Position numbers and translations under genes: made by a program
Notes under the pieces: generated by a model
What the model was told of the DNA's origin: nothing
What the model saw: the letters and a program-made list of their open reading frames with translations, nothing else
The model's database searches: none
Shown here: positions 35,913-48,514 of the stretch, in pieces
Numbering within the stretch: the stretch's first letter is position 1
Layout of the letters: each line of letters starts with the position of its first letter
Assembly: GCA_002104985.1 (NCBI GenBank)
Contig: MCGO01000028.1
Span: 372,001-436,000 of the forward strand
DNA: 64,000 nucleotides
From: Rhizoclosmatium globosum
Taxonomy: Eukaryota > Chytridiomycota > Chytridiomycetes > Chytridiales > Chytriomycetaceae
Direction: 5' to 3'

Positions 35913-37909
35913 TCAAATCTTGTAATCATGTGAACAGACGACGACCGAAATCTTTTGTGTGCTTGCTTCCGACTCCAACCTCACTGGTTTCCCCGTTGAC
36001 TTTGATGTATCCCGCAACGTTGGATCCTTTAAGAAAGCTGTTTACGCAAATAGATCGTCTCGGCTGGTTGGGATTGATGCCGCAGACCTCACACTCGTCA
36101 GGATCTGCAACGGTGATGTTGGAGGGCTGTCGCCAGAAGAACTGAAAGCTTCGGGAAACCTGCTGAGTCTGGATTACTACGGAAAGTGTCCCGAAGATGA
36201 AGTGGACAATGTGTCTATGTTTAGCCCTAGCCGTGGAGTTCATAAAACGAGTGGTACTTTGGTGTTCAAGGTTGATTCCATCTCTCAGGGTTCTCACTTT
36301 GATATTTAACGTGGAAAGTGGAAAGTAGGTCATGAACTCCATGGAAGAAGTGTCGTTTTTTACAAAATCTCTTCCAAAGAGACTACATCATGTGCTTGTG
36401 CTGGTTCCAAAGCCAGTGGAACCAAAAGCTCCACCTTCAATTCAAGACTCATTCAGTATGTCTTCCTCTTCTGAATTAATGCATTAATATATTATTGTAG
36501 TCAAGGAGTTACGAAAAGCTTTTGCTGTGGTCAACATTGGCAGTGTTAGTCCATCACTGTCTGAAACAGCTCTGGGACAAACGACTTTGCGCAAAGCCAA
36601 AGAGTATAACCTGTTTCACCAACACGAGCATGATCCATCCAAGGAGCCAATGCTATCACAAAGCGATGCCGAGGATTTCGCACTCTTAACTGACGATAAA
36701 CTCTCTGAGAAACTGTTTGATGTCAAAATGACCCGGATTTTTCAAAATGCGTTGGGTCCTGATGTACATCTTGTGAATAGTGAAGAGTGTGGTTGGTTGA
36801 TGCAGGGGGGAGACAGCAGCACAGACTTTAAACCTGATTTCCATGTTACTGTGAAGGGACTGTATATGCACAAAGAAGAACCTGATGATGCTGTTCAAGA
36901 AGCTCGTCGACTTGTCCATGAAACGTATGGTACAGTGTTTCGTTTCGGGACTCCCCCAAAAGAACTCTGGGGTATGATCACAATTCTGGAAAGAAAGTTG
37001 AAATTTACAGAGGGAAGAGATTTCGGCCAGGCAAGTAACTTTTTTCTTGTATTTGTTAAAGTAACAAACCTTTAGGTCATACGTTACCTTCAACATCTCA
37101 ACAATCATCACGAAGGAGGGAACGCCGTTCTTTTCGACAAGACAAGATGTTGGCTCATTCGTGCTCGTGAAAAAAATGTCCTGTACTCTATTGAAAATGT
37201 TGATTGGTTGGCTGGTGGCTCAAAGGAGAAATTTGTGAATTTTGTTCACTCTTCATTGCAGCCTTGGAAGGGCCTTATCTTGGATGCTTGTAACCACTTC
37301 AATGTTGACCTTGTAAATGAAAAAGCTTTTCTTGGAACGGGTGCTACAGGCCGTGTATTCAAAGTCTGTCGTACGACAAATGGAAAAACGAACTATTATG
37401 CACTCAAAATTGTCCTTAAACCCAACAATTTGTCTCTTATCTCCGAATGCCGCATGTTGAAGGCGGCAGAGAAAACTGGTGTGGTCGTAAGCGTTGTTGG
37501 AGAGTTTAAACAATTTGGAAATGGGACTGGAGGCGGATTGTTGATTTCTCCAGTTGGTGTCCCGGTTAACCGCGCAAAGTTGACTCAAAGTCTTTTGCAT
37601 CGCGTTGCAAAAGTTTTGTTTGCACTTCATCTTGAGGGATTGCAACACGGCGACCCACGTCTTCCGAATTTGATTCAATTCAAACGTCAGTTGTATTGGA
37701 TTGATTTGATGGCTTCTATTCTTGACGGAGAATATCGCTGGCGAGAAGATGCGTCTGCCCTTTCGCGTTCAGTTCTTGGTCTCCACCAGGATGACAACCT
37801 GCCAGAAAACATCACGGCACTGATTGACCAGTACGCATTAGATAAAAATGAGGCAGCGTGTTTGGCACTTGCTGATGGATGGTGGAGTGAGTTACAGTTC
37901 CAATCTTGA
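35843..37909 (+). CDS. Crinkler (CRN) effector: ubiquitin-like header, nuclease and kinase
   Basis: Exons 35843-35854, 35938-36270, 36329-36455, 36501-37030 and 37076-37909; phases close to 611 aa. The N-terminal 110 residues match the Crinkler ubiquitin-like header (TEIFCVLASDS, IDAADLTLVRI), and the header-to-effector transition has the usual H-x-H-V-style segment (LHHVLVLVPKP). The middle has a possible PD-(D/E)xK nuclease (FKPDFHV, later ILERKLK). The C-terminus is a divergent kinase: G-loop LGTGATGRVF, Lys in YALKIV, catalytic loop HGDPRLPN and WIDL in place of DFG. Intron 37031-37075 is GC-AG. Such proteins are known from oomycetes and chytrids as secreted or inter-organismal toxins/effectors; no classical signal peptide is visible. 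Confidence 0.8.
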
Positions 37910-38704
37910 GTTATTGAAAGAAAATAAAATTGCATAGCACAAACTTATTTGCTCTTTTCTTTTTCTAATCGCTCACTTGTTGTAACTGAAGGCTATGATC
38001 GCCAACATTTTTAGGATTGCCCATTCTCTGTCAGTTATTGGGAATACTTAACATATTCTAACAATGAATAGTGATGATGCAGCCTAAAAATGTTGTGTTA
38101 TTTTGAGGAAAAGAATCACTCACTGTACGCTCACTGGCCTTATTGCAACCTTGCATGAGGCCTTGTGATAATTTCCTTTAGACGAAAGTCAACTACACAG
38201 CAGTAATTAGTGAAGCTCTGTCATGCTTCCGTAAAATCAGTCTACATGCCTTTTCAATCATTTATTTCACGAAGTATAAATAGCTCAAAATCGACAGTGA
38301 AATTAACGTATCAGTATCTCCAAACCATTTGCCAATATCAGGCGAAAACTTTGATTGCAATGGATGTCACTTGCTCGCAGGCTTTGCAAAGTCCATCTGC
38401 CGTACTCGTTCCAAATAATTCACTTCCTCCGCTTCTTCCAAATGAGTTTTGTAGACATTTCTTACGTATCACGAAGCTCAACGATGCACGCAACCCACAT
38501 TGTCCGTGAGGTAGTTCCATAAGCCTTTATAAATAAGCGGAACATAATGTTTGAACTGAAGCCAATTCTGTCTGTGACTGAAAGTTCTTTTCCAGTCATT
38601 TTCTCATGTGTTGGGAATGGAATTTCTTACTCAGAACAAAATGTATCCAATTTTTGTTTGGTTTAAAAGCTCAGGTAAATTTCATTTCAAAGGCGAGTTT
38701 AATT
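37910..38704. other. Intergenic stretch, nothing recognised
   Basis: 795 bp between the Crinkler and the NOL11-like gene. Short open frames on both strands (for example 38210-38509) show no recognisable protein. Confidence 0.5.
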
Positions 38705-41700
38705 TTAAATTCCCATTACTTCAACAGCATAAGTTCCAACCCCGTCATTCACCTGCGCAACCATACGCTTCCATCGCTTCCTCAATTCAGTGCCCACAAC
38801 CTCCTGCTTCTTCGCAATCTTTTGGTCGCCAGATAGACCCGCCACACTCGCTGCCGCCTTGTTCTTGGCGACTTCCGACAGCTCAAATGCTGAAAGACAT
38901 CCGTTCAGTTTTCGTTGCATCATGTCGAACACGTGCAAGTCTGAGTTGATGCATGCTTTCAAACGCTGTACCAGCTCGTGGAGTGATGGAGTCAACAGAA
39001 TCGTTGTAAGGTGAACGTCGATAATGAGGTTGATAACATCAATGGCCTACAATAAAATGATTAAGACAAAGCCGCCCAAAGAAGGGGTTAAAGAAACTAA
39101 CCTGGCATACTGCATCAGAGTATTCATTTTTCTTGCCTGGTGTATCCCACAACCACCACAACTGTCTTCGGACTTCATTCTCTGCCAAACATTGGTTCAA
39201 GTCGCGTTCCATCATATCGTCCACAAAGGCAAACTTTTCAGCCACAGCAGCAGCAGCTTCAATCGCAAGGTGCTTCTTCTTTTGAGATCCAGAAGCTCTC
39301 GCGGCAGCAGCAGCTGCAGCAAGATCCTTTCGCTTCTGAACAGCAGTCTTCTTTCTCGCAACCTCAGTCTTCAATCGCACATCCACTTCCAACAATCCAA
39401 CAACCCAAGCCATCACAACTCCAACTTGGTCAACATTCAAGTTCTTCAACGCCTTTGCAAACTCAAAGTCATTCTGCTGTGGAATCGCAAAGCATTTTTC
39501 AAAGAACCAACGTCGCCCGTCAAACATCTTTGTTGTTGCACCGGTAGTATCAACAGCTTCAGCCCCAGCGTCCTGCTTCACCAAACACTTTTTGTACGCA
39601 GCGTTTTTGTTAGACCCAACCTGCGACTTGACAAACACATCAATCGTGTTTCGTCGACGCTCCATAATCCCAACTTCCCCTTCGTTCGCAGGGACGCAAC
39701 ACACGTACTGCACAATCGCCAACACGTCGTACTCGTTGATTCCAAGGCACCCGCCGTTATCATCCTGGAGGAGGAGACAGAGTGTTTGGAAGTCGTTTTG
39801 GAGGAGGACTTGTTCAATGATGCTGATGCTGCGTGGTGGATCGACGGGGGAAACGTCTGGGACGGAGATACAGGCGGGGACGCGGCCTGTGCGGATCAGG
39901 TACTGCAACACTCGAGTTGGGTAGAAGGTCTTTGGGTTCTCGAGGGCACGGGTGAGGAGTTTCGCCATGGCTGGTTGAGAGATCTCAATAATGGGCATGG
40001 TGGTGAGGTTGATGGCGTGTGGATCGCCGGTTGGCTTTTCAAGCTTTGTGGATGGGGATGTAAGGGTGGTCTTTTCGTAGATCCACCTGGCGAGCTCAAG
40101 CGCCATTGTGTCGACTGTCACAGTAGCTGCTGTGATACGAGCAACGTAAGTACGGTCAAGGTCTTCAAGGTGAGTTAAGCCAGTGAACCAGTTGTTGAGG
40201 GCAGTTGTCTTGTGAGGTGGAGCCTGGGCAACAGTGGCAAGACCTGCAAGTGTTCCTTCCTTTCCAGCTTCAAGAGAGAACTTGAGAGAGCTTGCAAGTT
40301 TTCCAAATGCAGTCAAAAGTGAGACGGGAGGACAGTAGAAGGGGTAGAGCGAGACAGATGTGTTGAAGGAGACAGTGTTGTCTGATGGAAGGGAACGCAA
40401 GTTGGATGTTGAGATTGACAGGACTGGTCCAGACAAAGATGAATGAGTGGGCTCAATGTTGTAGGTACGTCCAAAGAACGGTTGCTTGGCAGTCAAAGCG
40501 AGTGGGTCCGAGGTGCTTGTGACAGCCTCATCGCTATTCAGAACGCGTTTTAACTGTAGAGTTCCAAAACGTGTGTCCCATACAGATAACAAGTCTTGTT
40601 CTGAAAATTGTCAATATCAGTATAGTTTATGGTGAGGTATTGTCAATTTCCGGACCAATCTCCAATCCGACTCAAACTTAAGGTAAAAAGAAACTTACCA
40701 CCAGATTTTCCAACCACAAGACCAACAATAGCCAAGTAGGAGTCTGCAATCACTTGCATAGAGAATGGCAAAGGAATGCCCTTGACAACTTTTTTGGAAG
40801 GAGAGAAGCAAGCAAGACCCAAAGAATCAATGTTAAGTACGCTTGTGAGAGTATTTGATTTGAGAGAGTAGCATTGGATTTGAGCGTTTGAGACTGGAAT
40901 CAAGAGTGAGTAGGCAGAAAGCTGGTAGAAGAAAGAAACGTACGAGCAACAAATAATTTCTTTTGATCAGCAACAAAAGCGTACGCGATTGGAGTGATTG
41001 GATCCTTAAAGTCCAAACTGAAGTCGTTTGTGGTAATGGAATGCGAGTCATCTGCTCCAGTTGCACTCAATTTTGTCTCGATTCTTGAGAGACGAGCCAC
41101 GATTTTAGAATCTTCGAGTTTGATGATGCTGAGAGATTCGGTCGCAATCAGCTTATCCGAGTTTTCAACGGACCGTGTTTGGTTCCAGAGAACCAAGTCG
41201 GTTCCAGTCTTTTTGAGGGACGAAATCGGACGTTGCAAGTCATGTTTCATGAGAACGATTGACGCGTTTGAGTGGAAGATGATGAGCATACGCGATCCAT
41301 GGGCGGCAATTGAGTGGAGGGGAACATCGAACTGATTCAAGAATTAAAATTAGAGGATTATTTGAAATTCTTGTGAAAGAACGGAGTGTTACATACATTC
41401 TTGACCCAGTCAGGCTTTCCTGGTCCACCAGCAGCAGGTTTTCCAACAATCTTTGCCGCCTTTGCACGAGCACCAACAGCCCAAATCCACACACGTCGCG
41501 AACTATGTTTCTTTCCAGCATCTGCGGAAGCTGCAATTGGCACGTAGACAAAAGCAGCAAGATCGTCCGCAGTAGGTGTTGCAGCAGCATCCTCACTAGA
41601 AGGCTCAGTGGTAGCTGGTTCTGGGGTAGTTTGAAGGGGCAGCAGCACGGCACTCCCGCCAAAGACGGTCGAAGCAGGAACAGAAAATGCGTGAATGCAG

Positions 41701-41967
41701 TGGGCGGCGGCAACCTTTTCGCGAGTTAAGAAACGAGCTCGTCAGACCAAGTTTGCAACAAACAACCACCCCGCCCACCAACAAACTACTCACATTAAAC
41801 ACCGACACGCCGGATCCCTGAACAGTCCCAACAGAGACATCGGCCACCAACGTCGAGCTGGTTGCACTCAGATGCGATAGACCAACCTCGCCAAGTTGCG
41901 GCGTCGTGGCGGACACGGACGGAACCAGAACGATCCCTTCTTGAACAACTGCCGATGTTACACTCAT
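38705..41967 (-). CDS. NOL11-like U3 snoRNP/t-UTP ribosome biogenesis factor
   Basis: Minus-strand exons 41967-41794, 41714-41397, 41331-40944, 40893-40699, 40600-39102 and 39046-38705; phases close to 971 aa. The N-terminal half is beta-propeller-like (WD-type strands such as RVWIWAVGARA, LVLWNQTRS, LLSVWDTRFG). The C-terminal half is helical with an Ala/Lys-rich segment, and the last exon (INLIIDVHLTTILLTPSL, then VGTYAVEVMGI) matches the NOL11 C-terminus. NOL11 acts in the nucleolus with the SSU processome in rRNA transcription and early 18S processing. A fragment of the last exon is duplicated at 15.25-15.36 kb. Confidence 0.7.
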
Positions 41968-42124
41968 CCTCCCGTTGTTGTCTGGTTGTAGGTGGTTGGT
42001 GGTTGGTGAACGGGTTGGTTGGTTGAGCCAAAAAAATGTATCAAAGAAAAAAAGAAAGAAGGAAACCTGAACCCTCCTTCCTTCGCTTCTTCCCTTTGTT
42101 TACTGCAACACCTTTCACATGCAT

Positions 42125-43517
42125 TTATTGAGAGCACATCAATACCATATTCTCTGGAGTCACACTAACATCGCAATACGCTTCCACATACACATTCTTG
42201 AAATTCAAGGTCTGCTTCAAGTATTCCACCCGCCCAGCATTGAACAAATCCTTCACTTGACGTCCCAACATTCTTCTTTCATCCACATTGAGTCCAGAAA
42301 AGTGTCCGCCTAATCCATCAGCTGAATTATCAGTCTCATCCAATGCACATCCATGATCCTCTTCCTCTTCTCCCTTTGACTCACTTCTGGTCGCTTTGTC
42401 GTCAAGGCAGGATATGCTTTCTTTCACAGCGCCCCATGAAGAAAGGTAGCACAGATGTGAAAACTCGTTTGACGTAAAACCTAGTTTCTCTGTAAAGAAT
42501 TCAGGATTCACATAGGATTCAAACGTGCATCGATGATGGCAACAAAGTGCAATCTACATGTACAACAGCCATTCATGAGTAACCCAAGATAAAAACCAAG
42601 TAGGCACTAACCAAAATCCCTTTCAAACTTCGTCCTTCCCCTTTTGAAACATACTGTTCCAGACACCGTAACGTCAAATCAGTTGCACCTCCACACAAAT
42701 GCTTCGAAATACACACAACCGGCGTCACCTTCCCATCTCCCCCATCCTGCTCCTCCAAACACTTATCCAACGCAAAATCCTTGATATCAATCTTGATTTT
42801 CACAAACCGCCCTCGATCCATTTTCACCTTCCACCGACTCACACCGCGATCCACCAACACAAACAGCGGCTTTTCGTTTGATGTCGACACGGTTTCGTTG
42901 ACGTGGTGAGAGAATTCGGCTGTTCCGCAACCCATTTCTACGTACGTGTTTGAGGGAGAGAGGAGGGATAATGTCGAGAGGCGGGAGAGGAGGGAGTTTA
43001 TTTGAAGTTTATGTTTTGATGTAGTTATTTGTTCAGGATTCGTATTGGTAGGGTCAGGTTTAATAGGATAAGTGGAAGGGGTGTGATAGTTGATAGAGAC
43101 GAGACTGGGGAGGGATGTATGAGATGCACGAATCTTTTCAAAAAGAGTAGCCAGATTTGAAGGGGACAAGTCGCGAATGTGAGTGGCTGGTTCCACTGGC
43201 CTTGAAGGACGCATAATGTTCACATCCTTTTCAAAGTAGGATGGCGGAGCAGTTGGCCTCAGATTACATCGTTGAGTGTGACTGTTGAGATCCTTTGCGA
43301 AAACCGATGTTTTACACCAGGCACACTGGGCTCTGTCAGCTTGGTTCTCTGTCGAATGTTGAGGACAGAACAAGGAATTGCCGGACTTTGACAGCAAAAA
43401 AGGACAGAATCGGCGCTTGGATTCCACAAAATAACTACATTGATTCTCCTTTCGCTGCGCTGTGGCTGCTGTGGGTTCGTTGTTCTTCGCCTTCTGCTTT
43501 TTCTCTGCTTTTGGCAT
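42125..43517 (-). CDS. TRM13: tRNA 2'-O-methyltransferase TRM13
   Basis: Exons 43517-42612 and 42553-42125 on the minus strand close to 444 aa (456 if ATG 43553 is used). The N-terminus has the CCCH-type finger (CSYFVESKRRFCPF, then CPQH) and a second U11-48K-type finger (CAWCKTSVFAKDLNSHTQRC). The methyltransferase core shows YVEMGCGTAEFSHHV, LFVLVDRG, ISKHLCGGATDLTLRC and ALCCHHRC. TRM13 methylates the 2'-OH of nucleotide 4 in the acceptor stem of several tRNAs. The gene is only 95 bp from the stop of the next gene. Confidence 0.93.
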
Positions 43518-43612
43518 TATTGGAACAGGACGAAAAGAAAAGAGAATCTTCAATTTCTGAAGCTATCAATAAAAATATCCCAAAGAGAAAGAAATGAGAA
43601 TGAGCTGCAAAT

Positions 43613-46600
43613 CTAGGCAAGCTGGCTCTCAACCCACACACGAGTGTTACGGAACATACGTGCCCATCCACTGTCAGCACCTCCGGCCCTCTCCAATCCT
43701 GGAGTAGCCCAAGTATTAGCAACTCCACGCACGAATCGCTCTGGGTGTGGCATCATAGCCAACACCTTTCCTCCATCACCCACACTCACAACACCCGCAA
43801 TACCAAATGGACTTCCGTTAGGGTTCAATGGGTACTTTTCTGGACCCGCTGGTGCTCCATAGTTGTCAACATATCGCAACGCCAAACAAGCCTTCTTGTC
43901 TCCCGCAACAGCTGCATCCCTCTCCCCATCGTTCTTGAATTGGGCTCTTCCTTCTCCGTGTGCAACAGCGATTGGAATCTTGCTTCCCTCCATACCAGCA
44001 AAGAACACCTGAGAGAAGGACTCTCCGCCAACAATCTCACAGGTAGCAACACGAGCCTCAAACTGCTCACTGGTGTTTCTCACAAACACAGGCCATCCCT
44101 CAGCTCCAGGGATAATGCTCTTCAAACCAGCAAGCATCTGACATCCGTTACAGATACCAATGGTGAAAGTATCCTTTCGTCCAAAGAATCCAGTCAACTC
44201 CCTTCGTGCGTTAGGGTTCAACAGAATCGACTTGGCCCATCCAGCTCCAGCTCCCAACACATCTCCGTAACTGAAACCTCCAGGACATGCAAGTCCATTG
44301 AACGAGGTCAAGTTGATGCGACCTTGGATAATATCAGTCATGTGCACATCGACACAGGTGAATCCAGCACTGTGGAAAGCCCACGCCATTTCTCCAAATG
44401 AGTTGATACCTTGCTCACGCAAGATGGCAACCTTTGGCTTTCGGACAGTGAGTGGGTAGTGGATGTGCAATGGAACTTCGGCTGGGTTGAAGGTCAAGTG
44501 AGCCTGGAGACCTGGGTCTCTGGCATCCAACAATGAGTCGTATTCAGCAAGAGCGCTGACTGGGTCATCACGGAGAGACTGCATCTTGTAGGAAGTCTCA
44601 GCCCAAAGTCTCTGCAAAGTGACTCTTGACTCTTCAAAGATAACCTTTCCAGCGTGCTTGACACTGACAGTGGTGCTGAATTTAGGGCCAACGGTACCAA
44701 CAACGTGAACGTTAGCAGATGGGAACCCGCTGCTGGCAAAAGTAGCCTTAACCTGCTCAACATGAGCCTTGCGAACCTGGATCACAACACCCAACTCTTC
44801 GTTGAAGAGAGCAGCAGTAGCATCACCACCCAAAGCAGAGATATCCAAGTCAACTCCAACGTGTCCAGCAAACGCCATTTCAGCAACAGTGGTGAACAAA
44901 CCACCATCGGATCTGTCATGGTACGCCAACACAATGTCTCCAGTCTCAGCAAGCAAAATCATGGCCTTCCAGAACGCCTTGAACGCCTCTGGGCTCTCAA
45001 CATCAGGAGCCTGGTTACCCAACAAGTTGTAAACTTGGGCAACAGCACTTCCTCCCATTCTCTGCTTTCCATGACCCAAGTCCACAAACAGCAACACAGT
45101 CTGCTCGCCAACGACACGAAGCTCAGGAGTCAAAGTCTTGCTAGCATCTTCAACAGGACCGTATGCAGTAATGATCAAACTCAATGGTGCAGTGACAGCT
45201 TTAGCCTCGTTGGTCTTTGGATCAGTCCATCGGGTCTTCATGGACATGGAGTCCTTTCCGACTGGAATGGTAACTCCCAACTTGGGGCACAAATCCAATC
45301 CAACAGCGCTAACACCTTCGTAAAGGGCAGCTCCTTCACCAGGGTGATCAGCACTGCTCATCCAGTTGGCACTCAATCGGATATCGCCCAAGTTCTTGAC
45401 ATTGGCAGCAAGCAAGTTGGTCAAACTCTCGGCAACAGCCATACGAGCACTAGCCGCAGGGCTAATCAAAGCCAAAGGAGTTCTCTCTCCCATCGCCATA
45501 GCCTCTCCAGTGTTGTCACCGTAACCAGTCAACGACACAGACACATCAGCAACAGGAACTTGCCATGGTCCAACCATCTGGTCACGTCCAACAAGTCCAG
45601 TAACGGTACGGTCTCCAATAGTAATCAAGAAACTCTTGCTTCCAACAGCAGGGAACTGCAACACACGCTTCACAACGTCCTTTAACTCCTGTCCACTAGG
45701 AACCTTGAACACATCGCCAGTGAACTTGCGGGTCTCCGCAACACGGTGCATACGTGGCGCGTTTCCAAAGAGAGTGTCCATGGCCAAGTTGACTACATCA
45801 GGTCCCAAAAGTGGGTCCTTGACAATCAATCGCTCCTCCAATGTAGCGTGTCCAACAATCGCGTACACGCTGCGTTCACGGGCACAGATGCTCTCAAAGA
45901 GCTGTTGGTGCTCTGGAAGGATAGCAAGGACGTAACGCTCTTGAGACTCGTTACACCAGATTTCCATTGGACTCATGGATGGGTCGTCGCAAGGGACTTT
46001 ACGGATGTCAAAGATGGCTCCGCGACCAGAGTCGTGGACGAGTTCAGGGAGACCGTTACAGAGACCTCCGGCACCAACGTCGTGGACGGCAAGGAGAGGG
46101 TTCTTGTCACCGAGAGCTGTGCAAGCGTCGAGAACCATTTGGGCACGGCGTTGCATTTCTGGGTTGTCTCGCTGGACAGAAGCAAAGTCGAGGTCAACGG
46201 AGGAGGTTCCAGAGCTCATGGATGATGCAGCACCACCACCGAGACCAATCAACATACTTGGTCCACCGAGGACAACAATCAAAGCACCAACAGGAATGTT
46301 CTTCTTGAAAACGTGCATTGGACGAACAGATCCAGTTCCTCCAGCAATCATGATTGGCTTGAGGTATCCACGGACTTCTCCAGCGGAAACAGACTCGAAG
46401 GTACGGAAGTAACCGCAAATGTTTGGACGACCGAATTCGTTGTTGAAGGCAGCTCCACCAAGTGGCCCTTCAATCATAATGTCAAAGGCGGAGGCAATAT
46501 GGCTTGGCTTTCCGTAATCGTTGGTCTCCCAAGGCTGAACAAAGCCTGGAATTCTAAGGTTGGACACGGTGAATCCAGTAAGACCAGTACGTGGCTTAGA

Positions 46601-48109
46601 TCCTTGTCCAACGGCTGCAAAGGACATCAGTACAATGGTGCAAGCACGAAATACACAAACCTCCTTCGTCACGAATTTCACCACCAGATCCAGTAGCAGC
46701 TCCAGGGAATGGAGAAACAGCAGTTGGGTGGTTGTGAGTCTCCACCTTGGCCAAAGTGTGAACAGGCTCCTTGGCAACAACATATTCTCCGTTTGAGTCG
46801 AGGGAAGCGGCAAAGCGAGTACTTTCAGGGCCGTTCAAGACGGCAGCATTGTCAGAGTAAGCAGAAAGAATACGAGATGGGTTGAGCTTGTAGGTGTTGC
46901 GGATCATGTCAAACAAAGAGTGTGGCTTATCCTGCTTGTCAATGTTCCATGATGCCTTGAAGATTTTGTGACGACAGTGTTCTGAGTTGACCTGTTGTTC
47001 CGTCTTTAGTATCATTCTTGCCAGCATCTCTCAGTTCCCAACGGCCACTTTTCTCTCCAGCGCCTCCTCAGAATTCGTTCCATGGTCTCACAATTATAAT
47101 TCCAGGCTCATTTCACTGTCACTACTCACACATTTTCATTACTCGCTTCGCTTCGCTTCACTTCACTTCATTTCACTTCACTTGCGTTCACTCATGTTCA
47201 CTTGGCTCGCACATCCAAAAAATAAGAATATATCTTTTACCTGACCAAACATCATCAATTCGGCATCGGTAGGATCACGACCAAGAGACTCTCCAAGGAA
47301 AGCCTTGACAAGGTAATCAATTTCTTCTGAGGCAAGGGCAAGACCCCATTCCTTGTTTGCAGCCGACAAAACATCTTGAGGTTTTTTACCGTCTTTTGAA
47401 GCTTGAACGAGGGGCACAGTTTTGAGGGGGCGTGGGACTGAGGCGGCACCAAAGAGGGCGTCTTCGGAGGGGATGGCGTCGGGGACAATGGACTGAGTCA
47501 TTCTGTCGTGGAGGAGAGGGGCAATGAGAGAGAGGGAGACGGGGGCATCTGCTTCGATAATGTAGACAATTGCACGCTCAATACGCGAGACTTGGGAGGA
47601 AAGGCCACAGATTTTTGCAATGTCGGTTGCCTTTGAGGACCAAGGAGAGATTGTGCCGAGACGGGGGAGGACAACGAGGACTTGGGCGGATGAAGGGGAA
47701 GGTTTGGAGTTGTCTGTTTATGGAAGGAAAGAAGGGGTGGTTAACGGGGTTAAAAGGTAGGTTCTAAAAAGATGGTGAAACACGCACTAGAAAGCTGGTT
47801 CAGAATGAGTTTGTCGCTGTCAGGAATCGAGTTTGCCTCGTTAGTTCCGTAGGCAAGAAGCAGCTGCAGCGTCAGTTTCGCGTCTGCATCGATTGTTGCA
47901 TTTGGAGCTGTGCGAACAAGGTGGACAAAGTAGGCGGCAACACGGGACACCGCGTGGGCCTCGGTTGAAGCCGCCTTCTTTGCTGCTCCACTCGCACTCG
48001 AAGTTGCAGTGGCGGCAGTCGAAGCCAGCGAGGCGTTGATGCTCTGGCGTTGTCGTTCGCATCGGAACTGCGAAAGGGCTGCACTGCCAGGAAGAACAAG
48101 GACGCCCAT
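43613..48109 (-). CDS. ADE6: Phosphoribosylformylglycinamidine synthase (FGAM synthase)
   Basis: Minus-strand exons 48109-47788, 47713-47241, 46991-46661 and 46614-43613; phases close to 1,375 aa, normal for the eukaryotic single-chain enzyme. Diagnostic motifs are [11 protein letters not shown] at the exon 2/3 junction, [47 protein letters not shown], and the glutaminase end with [11 protein letters not shown] and MMPHPERF. It converts FGAR, ATP and glutamine to FGAM, step four of purine synthesis, in the cytosol. The third intron in gene order of length (46992-47240, 249 nt) is far longer than its neighbours and contains CTTCA repeats. The sequence is unbroken. Confidence 0.97.
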
Positions 48110-48514
48110 CGTGTCCTGATTGAAACGTTAAGACTAAATCACTATGAATGCACTCGATCCTCTTACTTGTTTCAAAAGAGGGTGGGTGGGTTGGAAAGAA
48201 GGTTGAGTTGGTAGGAAAAAGAAAAAAAGAAAAGCGGTGAATCCCATCTCCACTCTGGGGAAGGTTGGCCGTGATGTCATTCCATCAAGTGCACCAAGAG
48301 TGTGATCAAACAGCATGAATTCCATTATTGCTTGTTGTTTAGATCAATGCCAATAAAGCTAATAGGTCCCTTCCTCTTTTCCTCTATTTAACTCGTATTT
48401 AAATACTCTGAGAAACTAACGGAAGCCATTCTGCCTTCTCTTCCTTCCTTTACTTGTAGTAATGGAGGGAAAGGTGCTTTCTCTCTCTTCCTCTTCATAT
48501 TCATTTTCTTTGAA
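48110..48514. promoter_or_regulatory. Divergent promoter region
   Basis: 405 bp between the start codons of the FGAM synthase gene (minus) and the PH/ArfGAP-like gene (plus), with pyrimidine-rich stretches (48420-48500) typical of upstream regions here. No specific binding site is claimed. Confidence 0.5.

Noticed and set aside
39024..40178. 384-codon plus-strand frame
   Set aside because: Shadow of the NOL11-like gene.
44654..45685. 343-codon plus-strand frame
   Set aside because: It is the antisense shadow of the FGAM synthase gene, whose motifs are on the minus strand.
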